From Coenobita brevimanus (Eukaryota > Arthropoda > Malacostraca > Decapoda > Coenobitidae), in contig CM064657.1 of NCBI GenBank assembly GCA_032717465.1, positions 17,945,331-18,009,330 of the forward strand: 64,000 bases of DNA, in the 5' to 3' direction. This document shows positions 1-11,399 of this stretch, piece by piece (the stretch's first letter is position 1; every line of letters begins with the position of its first letter). The notes beneath the pieces are model-generated. The model was not told where the DNA came from and did no database searches. It saw nothing but the letters and a program-made list of their open reading frames with translations. A program made the position numbers and the translations under genes.

Positions 1-10
1 AAGTACTTTC

Positions 11-850
11 ATGGCCAAACGGTCTGCTATTAGACCTAGTGACATTCCAGTAGTACATTTAACTGATTTAGATGGGATCGAAACCGAAAGTACCCTGGCA
101 GAGCTGTATGGACAAGTTGAGTCATGTGTGACATCTGATGAGGAAAGGTTGCAGGTTGCTCAGACTAGAGTTGACATGCCATTACTTGCCATGATTTATA
201 GTCTCATTAAGCAGGGAAAAAACTTTACATGGCATGATTTCAAGGCAGTTTTGAGTGCTAAGTTTTGTGGTACTCCTAATATTACAGAATCTTGGCAAAT
301 TATTGAGGAAATCATCTATGATATAGAGGAAAGTCCCAGAACCTTTGTTAACAGATTAAATTGTAAAGTGGCGGCTCTAGAAACCAAATTCCCCAAAGAA
401 TCTCTCCCTGATGCGGAGAAATTAACAAAGAGAATATTATTCCAGGGACTTCCTGAAGTTGCCCAGCATAAGCTTGGTGATTTCTTTGACACTGTCTCCC
501 TTACTGAGTTTCTTAAACGGGCTGGGGATGAGAGGAGACTTATGCTACTAACTAACAGAGACATTAAACGGGTGAGTGCAAGTAAAGATATGGCTCCTGT
601 GACCTCATCAAAGCCACCCAAAGCAAGGCCCCCAAGTACAGACAGGTTTGATAAAATCGAGCGAGCCCTTAACAACCTGACTCAACAGATGAAAACCCTT
701 AAACCTCCTCCTAAGAAAATGTATTGTAGTTACTGTGCAAAGTCAGATCATATGCCAGCAACTTGCCCTCTTACACCTGAAAAGAATGCTTGTTTTGACT
801 GCTTGAGAGTAGATTGTAGGAAGGGAAATGCTGATTGCCCAGGAAGATAG
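11..850 (+). CDS. Gag-like protein of retrotransposon A
   Basis: This open frame of 279 codons starts at ATG 11 and ends at TAG 848. The N-terminal two thirds is an alpha-rich capsid-like region with no catalytic motif. It is followed by a basic, proline-rich linker (about residues 190-235) and a CX2CX4HX4C zinc knuckle at residues 239-252, the nucleic-acid-binding signature of retroelement Gag. A second cysteine cluster lies at the C-terminus. Gag would package the element RNA in cytoplasmic particles. The true start could be upstream of the window. Unlike pol, this ORF has no internal stop. The protease frame follows after about 20 bp. Confidence 0.8.
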   Translation: MAKRSAIRPSDIPVVHLTDLDGIETESTLAELYGQVESCVTSDEERLQVAQTRVDMPLLAMIYSLIKQGKNFTWHDFKAVLSAKFCGTPNITESWQIIEEIIYDIEESPRTFVNRLNCKVAALETKFPKESLPDAEKLTKRILFQGLPEVAQHKLGDFFDTVSLTEFLKRAGDERRLMLLTNRDIKRVSASKDMAPVTSSKPPKARPPSTDRFDKIERALNNLTQQMKTLKPPPKKMYCSYCAKSDHMPATCPLTPEKNACFDCLRVDCRKGNADCPGR

Positions 851-862
851 TCCAGACAGTCG

Positions 863-1726
863 AAATGACTAGGTAAAGTGCGAACAATTCGATGTTCCAC
901 CATTTCATTGATCGTGAACCAAAGATCGAGTTCTGCATTTGTAGGTACGGGGAGCAAAGTAACCCTTGCTTCAAGGAAATTTGTGAGTCAACTTGGATTA
1001 GAATTGTCCCAGAATAAGAACCTCCTTCCTGTGACGGGGATTTAAAAAAACCCACTTCCTTTACTAGGCTCTGTGTACCTGGATATTCTAAGTGATAGTA
1101 CGAAGACTGTTCGACACCTAGCTTTGGTAGTCACTGATCATTTTCTCGAGACCAATCTCTTGTTAGGAATAGATGTATTGGGCAAAGCTCCTTTAGAATG
1201 GGATCACCAGCAGCAAATATTTAAGTGGGATGAATTTGATTACCCAGTTAGGCTCCTTTATCGTTCGTCCTACAAGCAAAGTGCATGTAGGGTGAGATTG
1301 ACCTGCCCAGTTAAGCAGCCTTTTGAGTATCTTCGCCTACGGGAAGAATTTGTCGTTAGACGTTTGCAAGCATGTATGTTGCCTGTTCAAGTTAGTGAAG
1401 AACCCAACACAGTTTTGGAAATCTCTCCTCAACCATCTTTGAGTTTAGCTGTTTCATTGTTGTGTACTACAGTCTCCACTAAGGGAGAAGTTCATTTGCC
1501 TTTTATCAACCAGAGCCAGGCAGACATTGTACTTAAACCTGGGACCTTTGTAGCAACTTATTGGATCCTTAGTGAAAGCAACATTAAAAAATTTGGTCAG
1601 TCTTGTCGTGTCGCTAAAGTGTCAAATGATTTGATCCCTCATACTAATAGTGTTACTACTACAGCCAGTAGAGAGGAAAAATTTGAGGAGTTGCTTAAAA
1701 CAAAGAAATGGGACCATCTGACATAA
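863..1726 (+). pseudogene. Aspartic protease and linker region of retrotransposon A pol (broken)
   Basis: Read in the frame of position 941, this stretch gives a retropepsin-like fold: a hydrophobic strand, then V-G-T-G-S-K at 941-958, a second strand, and later a LLLGIDVLG flap/helix box near 1160-1185. Family members have D-T/S-G at the catalytic site. Here the Asp codon reads GGT (944-946), so the catalytic residue appears to be lost. A TAA interrupts the frame near 1041. From 1073 to 1724 the frame is open again and covers the protease end and the protease-RT linker. Confidence 0.6.
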
Positions 1727-2484
1727 GAACAGCAACTGCAACTTAAGACACTGTTAAAACAACACCACGAATTGTTCATGGTTGACAAGTCAGAATTAGG
1801 AACAATCAAGGGCCTCAAGCCAAGATAGCAGTTAGACACAATTCCACAGTCAGAGCCCCAGAGAAAGCCAAGGAAATTATCAGCAATATGCTTGACGAGA
1901 TGGTGGATAGAGACATAATAGAGCCATCCACAGCCACTTGGTTAAGCCCAATTGTATTAGTCAGTAAACTGGATGGGTCAAAGAGGATGTGCTTGGATTA
2001 AAGACAAGCTAACACAAAATTGGAGGTGGACCTGTACCCACTTCCCAAACTGGAAGAGATGGTAGAAAGAGCAGCTGGCCAGAAATATTATGCATCATTA
2101 TACCACAAGGATGCCTATTACCAGGTTGTCTTAGATGAAGCCAGTAGAGACTTAACCACTTTTACAGATGAGATCACATTGTACAGATTCAAGCGCCGGC
2201 CATTTGGATTGAGTTGCAGCCCTGCTATATTTTCTAGAGTGATGAGAAAGTTGTTAACCCCCTTGTTGAAGGAAGGTTGGGTGAAGAATTATCTAGATGA
2301 CGTTATTTTGTGGGCCCCTTCTTTTGAAGAATTAGTTCAGCGCCTAGATAAGTTCTTTCACTATTTACACCAAGCAGGAGTGAAACTCAGTTTAACAAAG
2401 TGCCATCTTGGTCAAAGAAGCGTAAAGTTTCTGGGCCACATACTGTCTGAGGAAGGGAGCAATCCCCGATCCAGAAAATGTTGA
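1727..2484 (+). pseudogene. Reverse transcriptase of retrotransposon A (broken)
   Basis: This is the RT palm/fingers region of a Ty3/gypsy element. The entry region (TWLSPIVLVSK, about 1935-1975) leads to a conserved L-D-Y-R-Q box in which the Tyr codon is a TAA stop at 1999-2001. The open part (2020-2484) carries YPLPKLEEM, the dNTP-binding FGLSCSPAIFSRVM box and the catalytic YLDD (2290-2301). A frame change near 1820 separates it from the protease linker. Another near 2470 separates it from the RT thumb and RNase H. Confidence 0.88.
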
Positions 2485-3175
2485 GGTTGTTCATCATATG
2501 AAACCCCCAAAGAATGTAAAGGAGGTGAGAAGATTTCCGGGTCTGTGTGGATTTTACAGGAAACATATTAAAAAATTTGCAAGGATCGCACACCCTTTGA
2601 CACGGTTGTTGCAGAAGGATAAGATATTTTCATGGACTCCAGAGTGTCAGAAAGCTTTTGAAGACCTGAAGCAAGCTTTAGTCCAGTCACCTGTACTGGT
2701 GAAGGCTGATTTGAGTAAACCTTTTGTTTTGCATACTGATGCGAGTGCAACAGATGTTGGTGCAGCCTTGATACAACTGCAAGATGATGGTAGCCTTAGT
2801 GCAATTGCTTATTTTTCCAAGAAACTCAAACCAGCTGAAACTAGGTACAGTACCACAGATAAAGAGGCATTAGCCATTGTGCTAGTATGTAGGAAATTTC
2901 ACCATTATTTGTGGGGATCTTACTTTACACTATTGACAGACCACCAACCTCTTGTTTCCGTCTTCCGCAGAAAAACTAAGTCCCTCAGAATGAATAGGTG
3001 GATAATCGACATGAGAGACTACACCTTTGACATAAACTATAAGGGAGGACGACTCAGTGTTGTTGCTGATCAGCTTAGTAGGCCAGTTTGGCCTATAGTT
3101 TACAGTCAGTCCGAGACATGGCTTGGCTTGACCAAGGATGAGTTTAAAGATGTACAGAGAAAGGAGTCCAGGTGA
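2485..3175 (+). pseudogene. RT thumb/connection and RNase H of retrotransposon A
   Basis: The open frame 2498-3175 begins with the RT thumb (a GFYRKHIKKFARIAHPLT box). It continues into an RNase H domain with the HTDAS motif near 2737, AIAYFSKKL, the ST-TDKEALA box and LLTDHQPL, which provide the D-E-D active-site residues typical of gypsy RNase H. The domain ends with VVADQLSRP, the usual VADALSR box. It is out of frame with the RT part, so this is a fragment of the decayed polyprotein. Confidence 0.85.
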
Positions 3176-4453
3176 AATCATCTTATCACTTACTTAGAGG
3201 GTGGGGCAGTTTCGAAGAAGCATTATCCTAGAGCCAATTTAAATCAGTTTGCATTACATGAGGATCTGCTGTATCTCTCTCTGCCAAGGAAGGACAATAG
3301 TCTTCACTTTGTTTTAATTGTGCCAAACTGTTTTGTAAATGCAGCCTTAAAGTTCGCACATGATGAACAGTCTGGTCAGTTAAGAAGACTGTTGACAAAT
3401 TGGAGACTTACTTCTGTTGGCCAACTCTGAGAACTGATGCCATGTTATATGTGAGTGTATTGAGTGTCAGGTCCATAAGGGTACCCAAGGTTTGCAGCAG
3501 AAGTGGCAAGAGCTACCTCCAATCACTAAGCCTCTTGAGCAAGTTAGTGTAGACTTGACAGACATGTATCAGGGAACAAACGGGTACCGTTATGCTCTCA
3601 CCATTGTAGATCAGTACAGTAGATATGTTAAATTTTATGTATTAAGGATCAAAACCACTGAAGAAGTGTGTTCAAAGTTTAAAGAGTATTTGTGTGATTT
3701 TGGAACTCCTACAGTTTAGTGCTTGATAATGGAACTGAGTTTACTTCCCAACAGTTCAAAAGTCTTTGCAAACAGTTTCATAGTGAACTTGGCTACACTA
3801 CACCCTATCACCCACAAGGCAACAGTGTGTGTGAGCCCCTACATCGCACAATGAAAAGTGTGCTAAGTAATCTGTGTAAAGGTTATCCTCTTAGGTGGCC
3901 GAAGTATCTTGGTGAGTGTCAGAGAATTTTAAACCATGCTGTTCATACCACTTTGAAAGAGATACCACATTTTGTGTTTTTCTTTCGGAGAGCCCCAAGA
4001 CAAATTAGTGCAACTCTTCCAAACACTGGGGACTCAGATGAGGGAGATGCAGTAAGAGTAGCCCATGAAATAATCCAAGAAACTTCGAAACAACAGTCTA
4101 AAAGAACTCTTGACAGAGCAAGCAGGAACCGGAAAAACGAAGTTGTGGAAAAATTTGGTTTAGTGTGGGTGAAAAATGAAAATCCTTTGTTAGGTTCAAG
4201 TAGAAAGTGGCTTGGACCATTCCGAGTGTTGGAAATCATTAGAGATGGTTCAGCATATAAACTGTTGAATATGTATGACGATGTGGTGATCTATCGAGCA
4301 ACCGACAAGGTAAAGAAATACTATGGAACTGAGGAGTGGCTCTCTAAACCACAGGAACATGTGCAAATGTGTAATGACGTGGGTTGGGACTGTGCTATTG
4401 GATCCCAGCCAAGAGTGAGGAAACCTCCATCGAGACTGATCGAAGAACTCTAG
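3176..4453 (+). pseudogene. Integrase of retrotransposon A (frameshifted)
   Basis: The zinc-binding HHCC region (about 3355-3490) is recognisable but out of frame. The catalytic core continues at 3492-3719 with DLTDMY (first Asp). After a frame change at 3717 it runs 3719-4453 with LDNGTEF (second Asp) and VCEPLHR (Glu). The C-terminal half contains KWLGPFRVLE (about 4205-4235), the GPY/F module of Ty3/gypsy integrases. The frame ends with TAG at 4451. No chromodomain is visible. Confidence 0.87.
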
Positions 4454-6745
4454 GTTTAGAACAACATTTAGATGTATGATTGTATTGAAAGTACTTGTTA
4501 AGGAAGATCATTGTCCTAAGGTGTAAAATAGTTTTCTTGCATGGGGCACGCTGACCTGTGACAGTGATAGTAATAGTTATACAATATATATACCCATATA
4601 TACTCATTTCTATACTCATTAGACTTAAGTACTTAATTTTTCTCAAGAACCATTGGCTGTAATGAATACTTTGGGCCTTAATGCCATTGTGAAGGTGCTA
4701 TTTTCTTTGGTGCCATGTTATTTTACAGGTAATGATGTACTTTTGATTTTTAGTGGGAATTGTTCCCAGGTTTGTATTGTATTTGGGTGATGGCTTATTC
4801 ACTTGTGATTTTCATAAGTCTGTTTTCTTAATTGATAATCTGTAGGAGACAGGTTACATTTACAGGCTGCCAGCCTTTTTCCTTCTGGCCCGTTGGGTCG
4901 TTGACTGACTTTGAGTAATCTTCATTAAAGGATTGTCTAGTTCCACTAGGAAACTTTTGTATAAATGGTAGTACGTTAATGGAGAGTATGAATAGTGAGT
5001 GAAATTGTATAAGCTTTCCTAGCTGAGGCTCAATTCAATCTTCTGAGCGTGCACTAATTGCCTCGTCTGGCAGTTTACTTTGGGAAAAGATACATGCACC
5101 CTGGGAAAACCGGATTATGACATCCCTGTGGTGTGTCTCTAAGGGGCACTGTGTACTGTGGTATACCAAAAAGCCAGTTTAGCAGGATTTTGTTTGTGTA
5201 TTGATTGTATCTGGTACTTTATTCCCCCCACGTTACTTTTAGTAAGAGCACCCGTTTTTTGTGAGAACATTCTCCTTTGTCAAGTATCTTCAGGCCCAAT
5301 GTCATTTTAGCAGTATTTGACTGAATACCTCAGTAGTGATTCTCTTCACATTTTCAATTATTACAATCCAGTGTCATCATACAACAACAAAAAAATAAAA
5401 ATAAATAAATAAATTTTTGGGAGGATGGTCAGGTGTACAGGTTGGAAATTAATGCCAGTAATATTTTTACACTTTGCACTGTAATATTCCATGTTTTTAT
5501 ACATTTTTACGTTAATGTTGTGTATTATCCACATCGATTCAGTATTTATTTTTTTCAGTTGGACGATGACACTTGAGGCTAACATTTTACCAGTGAGTTC
5601 ATATATATTTTGTGACATTTACCTAAACCTTTAAAAGAAAATATCATAGGCAGTTTAAAAGTTCGTTTATAGTAAGGATCCCTAAAGGGGAAGATTCAAG
5701 GCCCTCTCTGTGTTTTGGTTTCTGAGCGCGCATCAGTACAGCACCCTGCCTGGAGTTTTTCTTTCTCCTACCCCCATGATGATTTAGTGTACTGACTTCT
5801 GTTCCCCAAAAAGGTATTTTGATTGTATTGTGCCTATACTAGTAATGTTTTGGAAGTGAAATCTGCTCTAGAAACTGTTAGGTATGAGAAGAGTACTGAG
5901 CAGCTCTCTCTGTGTGAGTGAGAGACAGAAATCAGCTTGTGTCAGCATTTTGACGCCCTGGGGTAAGGCTAAGTAGTCACGTACACCACCGTGATGCTAA
6001 AATGTGTTATAATTATAGAATAAGGTGACGAATCCTTAGCCTATCCATTATCATCCTAGCACCTAGAAGGTAGGATGATCAAAGGGCGGCTGCATTATCT
6101 AATTTCTTGGATTATTCCTATGAAAAGTTTTATTTTTTTTCACAAAGTATAATACTTTTATTTTATTATTTTGCTTGAAACTACCTGAAAGTTCTAACAC
6201 TTTCAGGGGTACAAGTTTTGGAATGAGTCTTGAAGCAGTCTTGGAGCAAGTTTTGGATATAAGTCTGGGAGTGGACTTTATTCAAGTTCTGGCAGAGTAT
6301 TTTACTTCTGACACTGGATCCAGCAAGGCCATTGTCTGTTTTCTTACGCAGTATCCAAATATTGCCCAGGTCTGGAACAAGTCCAATCTCCCTTGTGTCA
6401 TCTAGCATGTATGGAGAAGCAGCATGTAAAGAAAAGACCAATTTCTACAGTCAGGATGTCTCGTCATCCTCCTGCATCACCCTATCCTCCTTCCCAGAAA
6501 ACCTGAAGGGTCAGCGCTACCAAGTATATTTTATACCCTTCTTCAGGTCATAGTGTGGACACCCATTTAAGTTAGGTCCATTTATTATTTTATTTTAGAG
6601 TGTATTACTTATAATTATTCCTCAAACGTTTCATGTATTCTTAAACTTTTTTTTTTATTATTTAAAAATACTGGTCACTTATTATTATTTGTAAGTGGAT
6701 TTTGGTGGCTATTTTTTCCACCAGTACATAATGTTAGCCAGTACA
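4454..6745. other. AT-rich non-coding stretch after retrotransposon A; possible UTR/LTR
   Basis: This 2.3-kb stretch holds no supported gene. It probably contains the 3' untranslated region and perhaps the LTR of element A, but there is no second copy in the window to define LTR borders. It ends in ...TTAGCCAGTACA directly before a primer-binding-site-like sequence, which is what an LTR end would look like. Short open frames here show no domain or bias that supports coding. Confidence 0.4.
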
Positions 6746-6748
6746 TTT

Positions 6749-6766
6749 TGGTGGCAGCGGTGGGAT
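6749..6766 (+). promoter_or_regulatory. Primer-binding-site-like sequence (tRNA-Leu type)
   Basis: The sequence TGGTGGCAGCGGTGGGAT begins with TGG, the complement of the CCA tail. Its reverse complement reads like the 3' end of an arthropod leucine tRNA. It sits 3 bp after an ACA that could be an LTR end, the normal place for a retrotransposon minus-strand primer site. The tRNA assignment is from memory of tRNA sequences and is not verified. Confidence 0.45.
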
Positions 6767-6768
6767 GA

Positions 6769-8744
6769 TTAACCCCTTAACCGCGGGGCGTCACTTTCGT
6801 GACGCTTGGGAGCAAGGGATCATACCGCGGGGCGTCGCTTTTGTGATTCTGTGTTATTTTGAATTCACCCGGGCTTTCAAGTGGGGGCTTGTATCATCTA
6901 TCAGTACTGACAATGTCCAACACTAGTCAGCACTCCTAATCTCATCTGTACTCCCATCCATTGTTGACAATTTAGCCATTTCTCCCCGTTCTTGACTCCC
7001 CTCCCTACCCCCACTCCATTACCCTATCCTCTCGCCTGCCCGGCCATGCTACGCTAAGTAAATCTTCCCTGGAATTTTTCACTGATTTCATCCATTGATA
7101 TAAGCCCTATGTCGTATTCTTATACCAAATAATATATACAAGAAAGAAATCAGGTAAGTGAGAGTGCCATACACCTGGAATTGGCTAATTATCACCTGAC
7201 AACACCTCACGTGCACTCGTTCGCTAATTTTCGCTGTTTTTTTCCCCTTGAAATATGCCGTATAATCTATTTTCGTAATAAATATACATGTAAGGAGAAA
7301 AGGGAGAACCCTAAGTGATATTTACATTCACCTGGAACTACCTAATTTATAATGTATTGTCTACATTTCCTGCCAATCATATCAGTGCTACACAAAGCTG
7401 TTTCAAGATTTAACATTGGTAGCTCTGATTATATATCTCCTAAGTAGGCCTCTAATCTATTTTCGTAATAAATATACATGTAAGAAGGGAAGGAGAAGCC
7501 TAAATGATATTTACATTCACCTGGAACTACCAAATTTATAATGTATTGTCTAGATTTCCTGCCAATCATATCAGTGCTAGGCTTAGCTGTTTCAAGAGCT
7601 ACGTTGGTAGTGCTGAATAACCCTCAAGTAGGCCTCTCAACCCGGGCCGGCCCTCCTAGCAGTTCTCTCTCAGATTCCGAAGAGGAGGTACGGCTCATCC
7701 TCTTGCTGACTTCAGGGCCTTTTTTCACCCCCATGCAAGGGCCCTGTGACCTTTACCCCCTACTAAACCTCGTGTGGAAAGAGGTAAAGGGCTGACAATT
7801 GATAAAAGAGTGACTACGATCTTTCTATTGAGTAAAACAGTGCAAGTGGAATTGTAAATAATGTGTAAATAATGTGTAAACAGCAAGTGAAAGTAACGAA
7901 TGTAAATATACGTGAACAATGGAAAATAGTTTTATAAGTTATTTCAAGTGACAGTGCACAACACAGTGTAAATAAAATAGAAATGTAAATAACGTAAATA
8001 AAATAGAGAACGTAAATAGAAATGTAAATGAGTAGTATTATAAGAATACGAGTATATACCCTAGGAGTAATGAAAGTGAAAGTTTCACTCTAGCATGTCT
8101 GAATGCTATGAGTTATGAGAGTGAAGATGAAAGTGACATTCACTCTCAGTGCCAGTATACAGGACGAGAAAGTGAATGCTACGTATTTTACTGAAAGAAA
8201 TTGAATCCCTACAGTGACAATAAACTAATACTACTGAAGGAAACTTATGGATAAAGAATGTAGATATATATAAGCGTTATATAGTAATAGAAATATAAAG
8301 TGTGAGGGGTTTTATGAATAATAAATGACAGACTACCATGAGCGAACTAGTGCCAGTGCGACGATCAGACGCGCTCGTAATTTCCATTGCTTTCACAGTG
8401 TTTTTTTTTTTGAGTATGGATCCCAAACTACTTGAAAATTGTAGAATAGTGTTTATAGTGTTTGTATCTGGCTGTGGTAATCATATTACGGGTTGTCGGG
8501 AAGTGTAAAGTGGAGACTTCGTTACCCTACTTCAGAGGTCTCCACAAGTCCTACGGTAACCGACGAAGGCTCAACAATCATTCCAGGAGAAAGCTGAAGG
8601 TATGTGCCATAAGCATATGTAATTTTATTATTCTAGGACTAATAACTGATTTTTGGCAAATATTTTTTGAGAGTCTGTCGGAGCCCAAATAACCCCGCGG
8701 CACACGCAAGTCATTGGTAAACAAGCCCGCGGTGTAGGGGTTAA
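6769..8744. mobile_element. piggyBac-like TTAA-flanked non-autonomous element
   Basis: The element is bounded by TTAA at 6769-6772 and 8741-8744, the target duplication of piggyBac elements. The left end reads CCCCTTAACCGCGGGGCGTC. The right end on the other strand reads CCCCTACACCGCGGGC, an imperfect terminal inverted repeat. Subterminal copies of the CCGCGGGGCGTC motif lie at 6780-6840, and a similar CCGCGG lies at about 8694. No transposase domain is found; the interior is AT-rich with about 190-bp tandem repeats. It inserted 2 bp after the primer-site-like sequence at 6749-6766. Confidence 0.72.
7120..7645. repeat. Tandem repeat (about 190 bp unit) inside the TTAA element
   Basis: Two clear copies run 7263-7452 and 7453-7642. 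Both start TAATCTATTTTCGTAATAA and both contain the ATTTACATTCACCTGGAACTA and TTTCCTGCCAATCATATCAG blocks. A third, more diverged copy upstream (from about 7120) keeps the ATATACA...CACCTGGAATTG part. No protein is implied. Confidence 0.8.
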
Positions 8745-8889
8745 AGCCTATTTTCATTCATATTTTGTGAAATTTTCCTCAGTTTTAAGACATAAAGATT
8801 CATGCTGAACCCACATATTAACCTCACCAGGTGTTACATGCCTGCTGAATTGCCAGCTACCCTTTAAACTTTTGTTTCTCATATGTTTC

Positions 8890-9752
8890 ATGAAGGTGTT
8901 GCTTGTTGTCACGTTGGGTTGATGCTGACTACATAATAAGTAGCACAGCATTGGAGTTTGGTGGGAATATCGCACGACCTGTTGTACTTGTGGCAAAGGA
9001 TACAGATCTGCTTGCCATGTTGGTTGATAGGGCCACAACAGACAACATCTACATGCAGTATGCAAGAATCTTTGTTTATAGCATACACAGCATCCAGCAG
9101 GCAATGCATCCACATACCGGCAATACATACTGATTGCACACACTATCACCAGATGTGACAGCCTCTGCCTTATATGGCATTGCCAAAAAGAAGGACATGA
9201 TAGTCTTGGAAAATCGAGGATTGGAGGACGTTGGATGTGTTCAAGAAGAGCGATGCCAGCCATGATGAAATACCCAGAGTGGGGGAAATATTCTTAATGA
9301 AGTTTTATAATGCCAATCTGACATGTACAACACTTGATAGGCTGAGATTTGTGCAGTAAATACTGAGGATGAGCAAAGCATACAGATCCTTCCAACTTCA
9401 GAGTCTACCTCCCACATCCTCAGCTGCAAAGTACCACTCATATCCAGCCTACTTCACAGTTCAGGAATGGTTGGGCAATGTTGAAGATGTAAATCCTACT
9501 GACTGGGGTTGGGAGCTTCAAGATGGATTATTTAATCTCATTTTAACCGACAGACCAGTAACAACAGAGCATGTTCTTTTCATTGTGTCATGTTGGTGTA
9601 AACGAATGTGTGGCAAGAGATGCAAATGTCGGAAAGCAGGACTCTACTGTACACCTCTGTGTTCCTCTTGCATTGGCCAATCTTGTGCTAATTCATGCCC
9701 ACCTGATGGACAAGATTCTGAGTACCCACCCTGTAACTGTGACCATAAATAG
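8890..9752 (+). pseudogene. Pseudogene B: PIN/FEN-like core with C-terminal cysteine-rich CXC tail
   Basis: Fragments in at least three frames make a recognisable order. First comes an E/V-DADYIISSTAL segment and a VVLVAKDTDLLAML strand (about 8920-9030), spaced like the acidic residues of PIN/flap-nuclease folds. An IT-RCD box and an ALYGIAKKKDMIVLE segment (about 9137-9215) follow in shifted frames. The last exon-like ORF (9369-9752) has LPPTSSAAKYHSYPAYF, a DWGWEL box and a cysteine array from about 9595 resembling tesmin/TSO1 CXC repeats. I recall this architecture from many uncharacterised insect proteins; the function is unknown. Frameshifts make this copy non-functional. Confidence 0.6.
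9369..9752 (+). pseudogene. C-terminal ORF of pseudogene B with CXC-type cysteine cluster
   Basis: This longest open piece of the relic has 127 codons. After residue 75 it contains CWCKRMCGKRCKCRKAGLYC and further CxxC pairs, ten or more cysteines in about 40 residues, resembling CXC DNA-binding domains of the tesmin/TSO1 type. The upstream half carries the tryptophan-rich DWGWEL box that in relatives precedes the cysteine tail. It ends at TAG 9750. The start chosen is simply the first ATG in frame; the real protein began further upstream. Confidence 0.6.
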
Positions 9753-9786
9753 TTATGATACTAAAAAAAAATGTTTTATTTAGTAG

Positions 9787-9797
9787 TAGTTTGATAA
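9787..9797. repeat. Target-site duplication of LINE-1 copy, left
   Basis: TAGTTTGATAA here is repeated exactly at 12980-12990 after the (ATAG)n tail of the LINE. This marks the two insertion borders. Confidence 0.9.
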
Positions 9798-9984
9798 CCC
9801 CCTGGGGGTAGGGGGGTTTCAAGAATACTCCCCCAGTATCCTTGCTTGTCGTACGAGGTGACTAAAAGGGTTGGTGGTGGGTTAGTGCCCCACCCCGTAA
9901 AAAGAACTAACTAAACAAGCGAATAAAGCGCCTCGGACCAGGACGGACCATACATTTACGACTAAGGAACGGAGAAACGACATT

Positions 9985-10740
9985 CTGAGGGTGGGAACGT
10001 GGAATGTGAGAGGAGTGAATGATGAAGTGAAAAAGAGAGAGATTGTTCAGGTGCTTGAGGATGCAAAAGTGGATGTATGTGGATTGACTGAAACTAATGA
10101 CAAGGTGAAAGGGTGAGAGAATGGGAATATGGTTTAGGTATATGTGCGGGAGTTAATGAGAATGAGAGGGCAAGAGAGGGAGCATGTCTGATGATAAGCA
10201 AGAAGTGGAAGGAGAATATAAAAGAGTATGGAACAGTGGGTGCAGGGTTTGTATGGGTGTGGATGAAAGTAGGTATACAAGCGTGGGCGATTGTATGTGT
10301 GTATGCTCCGACAGAAGACCGAGTGGCAAGAGTGAAAGATGAGTTTTGGGTGAGAGTAGAAGCATGTATGGACAAATTTGAGAGGAGCGAGAAAGTGCTT
10401 TTGATTGGAGACATGAATGGCAAAGTTGGGAATGTATGAGTGGATGGAGTGGTTGGTCAGTGGGGTGTGCTGGCTGAAGTAGATGGGAATGGTAGTGCTT
10501 TGGTGGACATCTGTGCTGGTAAGGGGTTGGCAATAGCCAACACCTACTTTCGTCATAAGATGATCCTCCGGTATGCATGGAGAGTAATGAGGAGGATGGA
10601 TGGTGAACTTGTTGAACGAAAGGCAATGATAAACTAGAAGCGTGTGGATGAGCGAATGAGAAGACAAGTGTTGGATGCAAGAGTGTGGAGAGGGTGGGGG
10701 AATGGAGTCTTGGACCATCACTTGGTGATGGCCATGGTAA
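9985..10740 (+). pseudogene. Apurinic-like endonuclease region of LINE-1 copy
   Basis: In three frames the EEP-type endonuclease motifs appear in order: LRVGTWNVRG (about 9990-10015), VDVCGLTET (about 10070-10095), VCVYAPTED (about 10295-10320), LIGDMNGKVG (about 10400-10430) and a terminal LDHHLV box (about 10710-10730). The enzyme would nick target DNA to prime reverse transcription. A TGA at about 10114 and a TGA at 10438-10440 interrupt the frame. Confidence 0.82.
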
Positions 10741-11399
10741 AACTGCAAAGAAAATGGTTGAGGAGACGAAGGGGAAGACAGGAGGAAACAGCTCCTGTGA
10801 AAAGAGTGGAGAATTTGCAAGATAGTGAGAAAATGGCAGAGTATAAGAGCATAGTGGAAGAAAGATTGGGAAGGTATGAGCTTGAGCAGATGGAAGGGGT
10901 GGAAGATGTATGTAAGATATTCACGGAAGAGATAAGTGCAGCGTGTGAGGTGGTTTGTGGAGTGAGGAGGAGATGCAAGGGTGTGCAAGGGACAGCGTGG
11001 TGGAATGATGAGGTAAAATGAGCTGTAGTACAAAAGAAGAAGGCATATAATGAATGGTCAGCGAGTAGAGGTAGGGGAGAAGATGAGAGAGAGAAGAGAG
11101 AGGTATATGTGAGCAGGAGAAGGGAGGTGAAGAGAGTGGTGAAGGAGAGTAAGAAGAAAGTGGATGAAGAGTTTGGGAGGAATCTGAGTGCGAAATGGAG
11201 GGAGAGTAAGAAATTGTTTTGGAAGGAGGTAAAGAAAGTAAGGTAGTGTGAAAGGGGAAATAGTAGGGGAGTGAAAGATAGGAATAATAGATTGCTGGTG
11301 GAGAAGAGAGAGAAATTGAGGAGATGGAAGGAGCACTTTGAGGATTTGTTGAATGTAGAGAATGAGAACAGTGCTAATATATGTGGTTGGGGAATGGCT

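Larger units (their letters stand above)
1..4453 (+). mobile_element. Ty3/gypsy LTR retrotransposon A, degenerate, 5' end outside window
   Basis: The order gag, protease, RT, RNase H, integrase on one strand is that of Ty3/gypsy (Metaviridae). Gag has a CCHC knuckle, RT has YLDD at 2290-2301, RNase H has a TDAS box, and integrase has D, D and E boxes plus a GPF box. The reading frame is broken several times: stops near 1041 and at 1999-2001, and frame changes near 1820, 2470, 3180 and 3717. The copy therefore cannot make a full polyprotein. No 5' LTR lies in the window and I could not delimit a 3' LTR. No env-like ORF follows integrase, unlike the ERV family at 40-59 kb. Confidence 0.93.

Noticed and set aside
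5361..5618. Minus-strand 85-codon ORF in the region after retrotransposon A
   Set aside because: AT-rich composition, no recognisable domain, no relative in the window.
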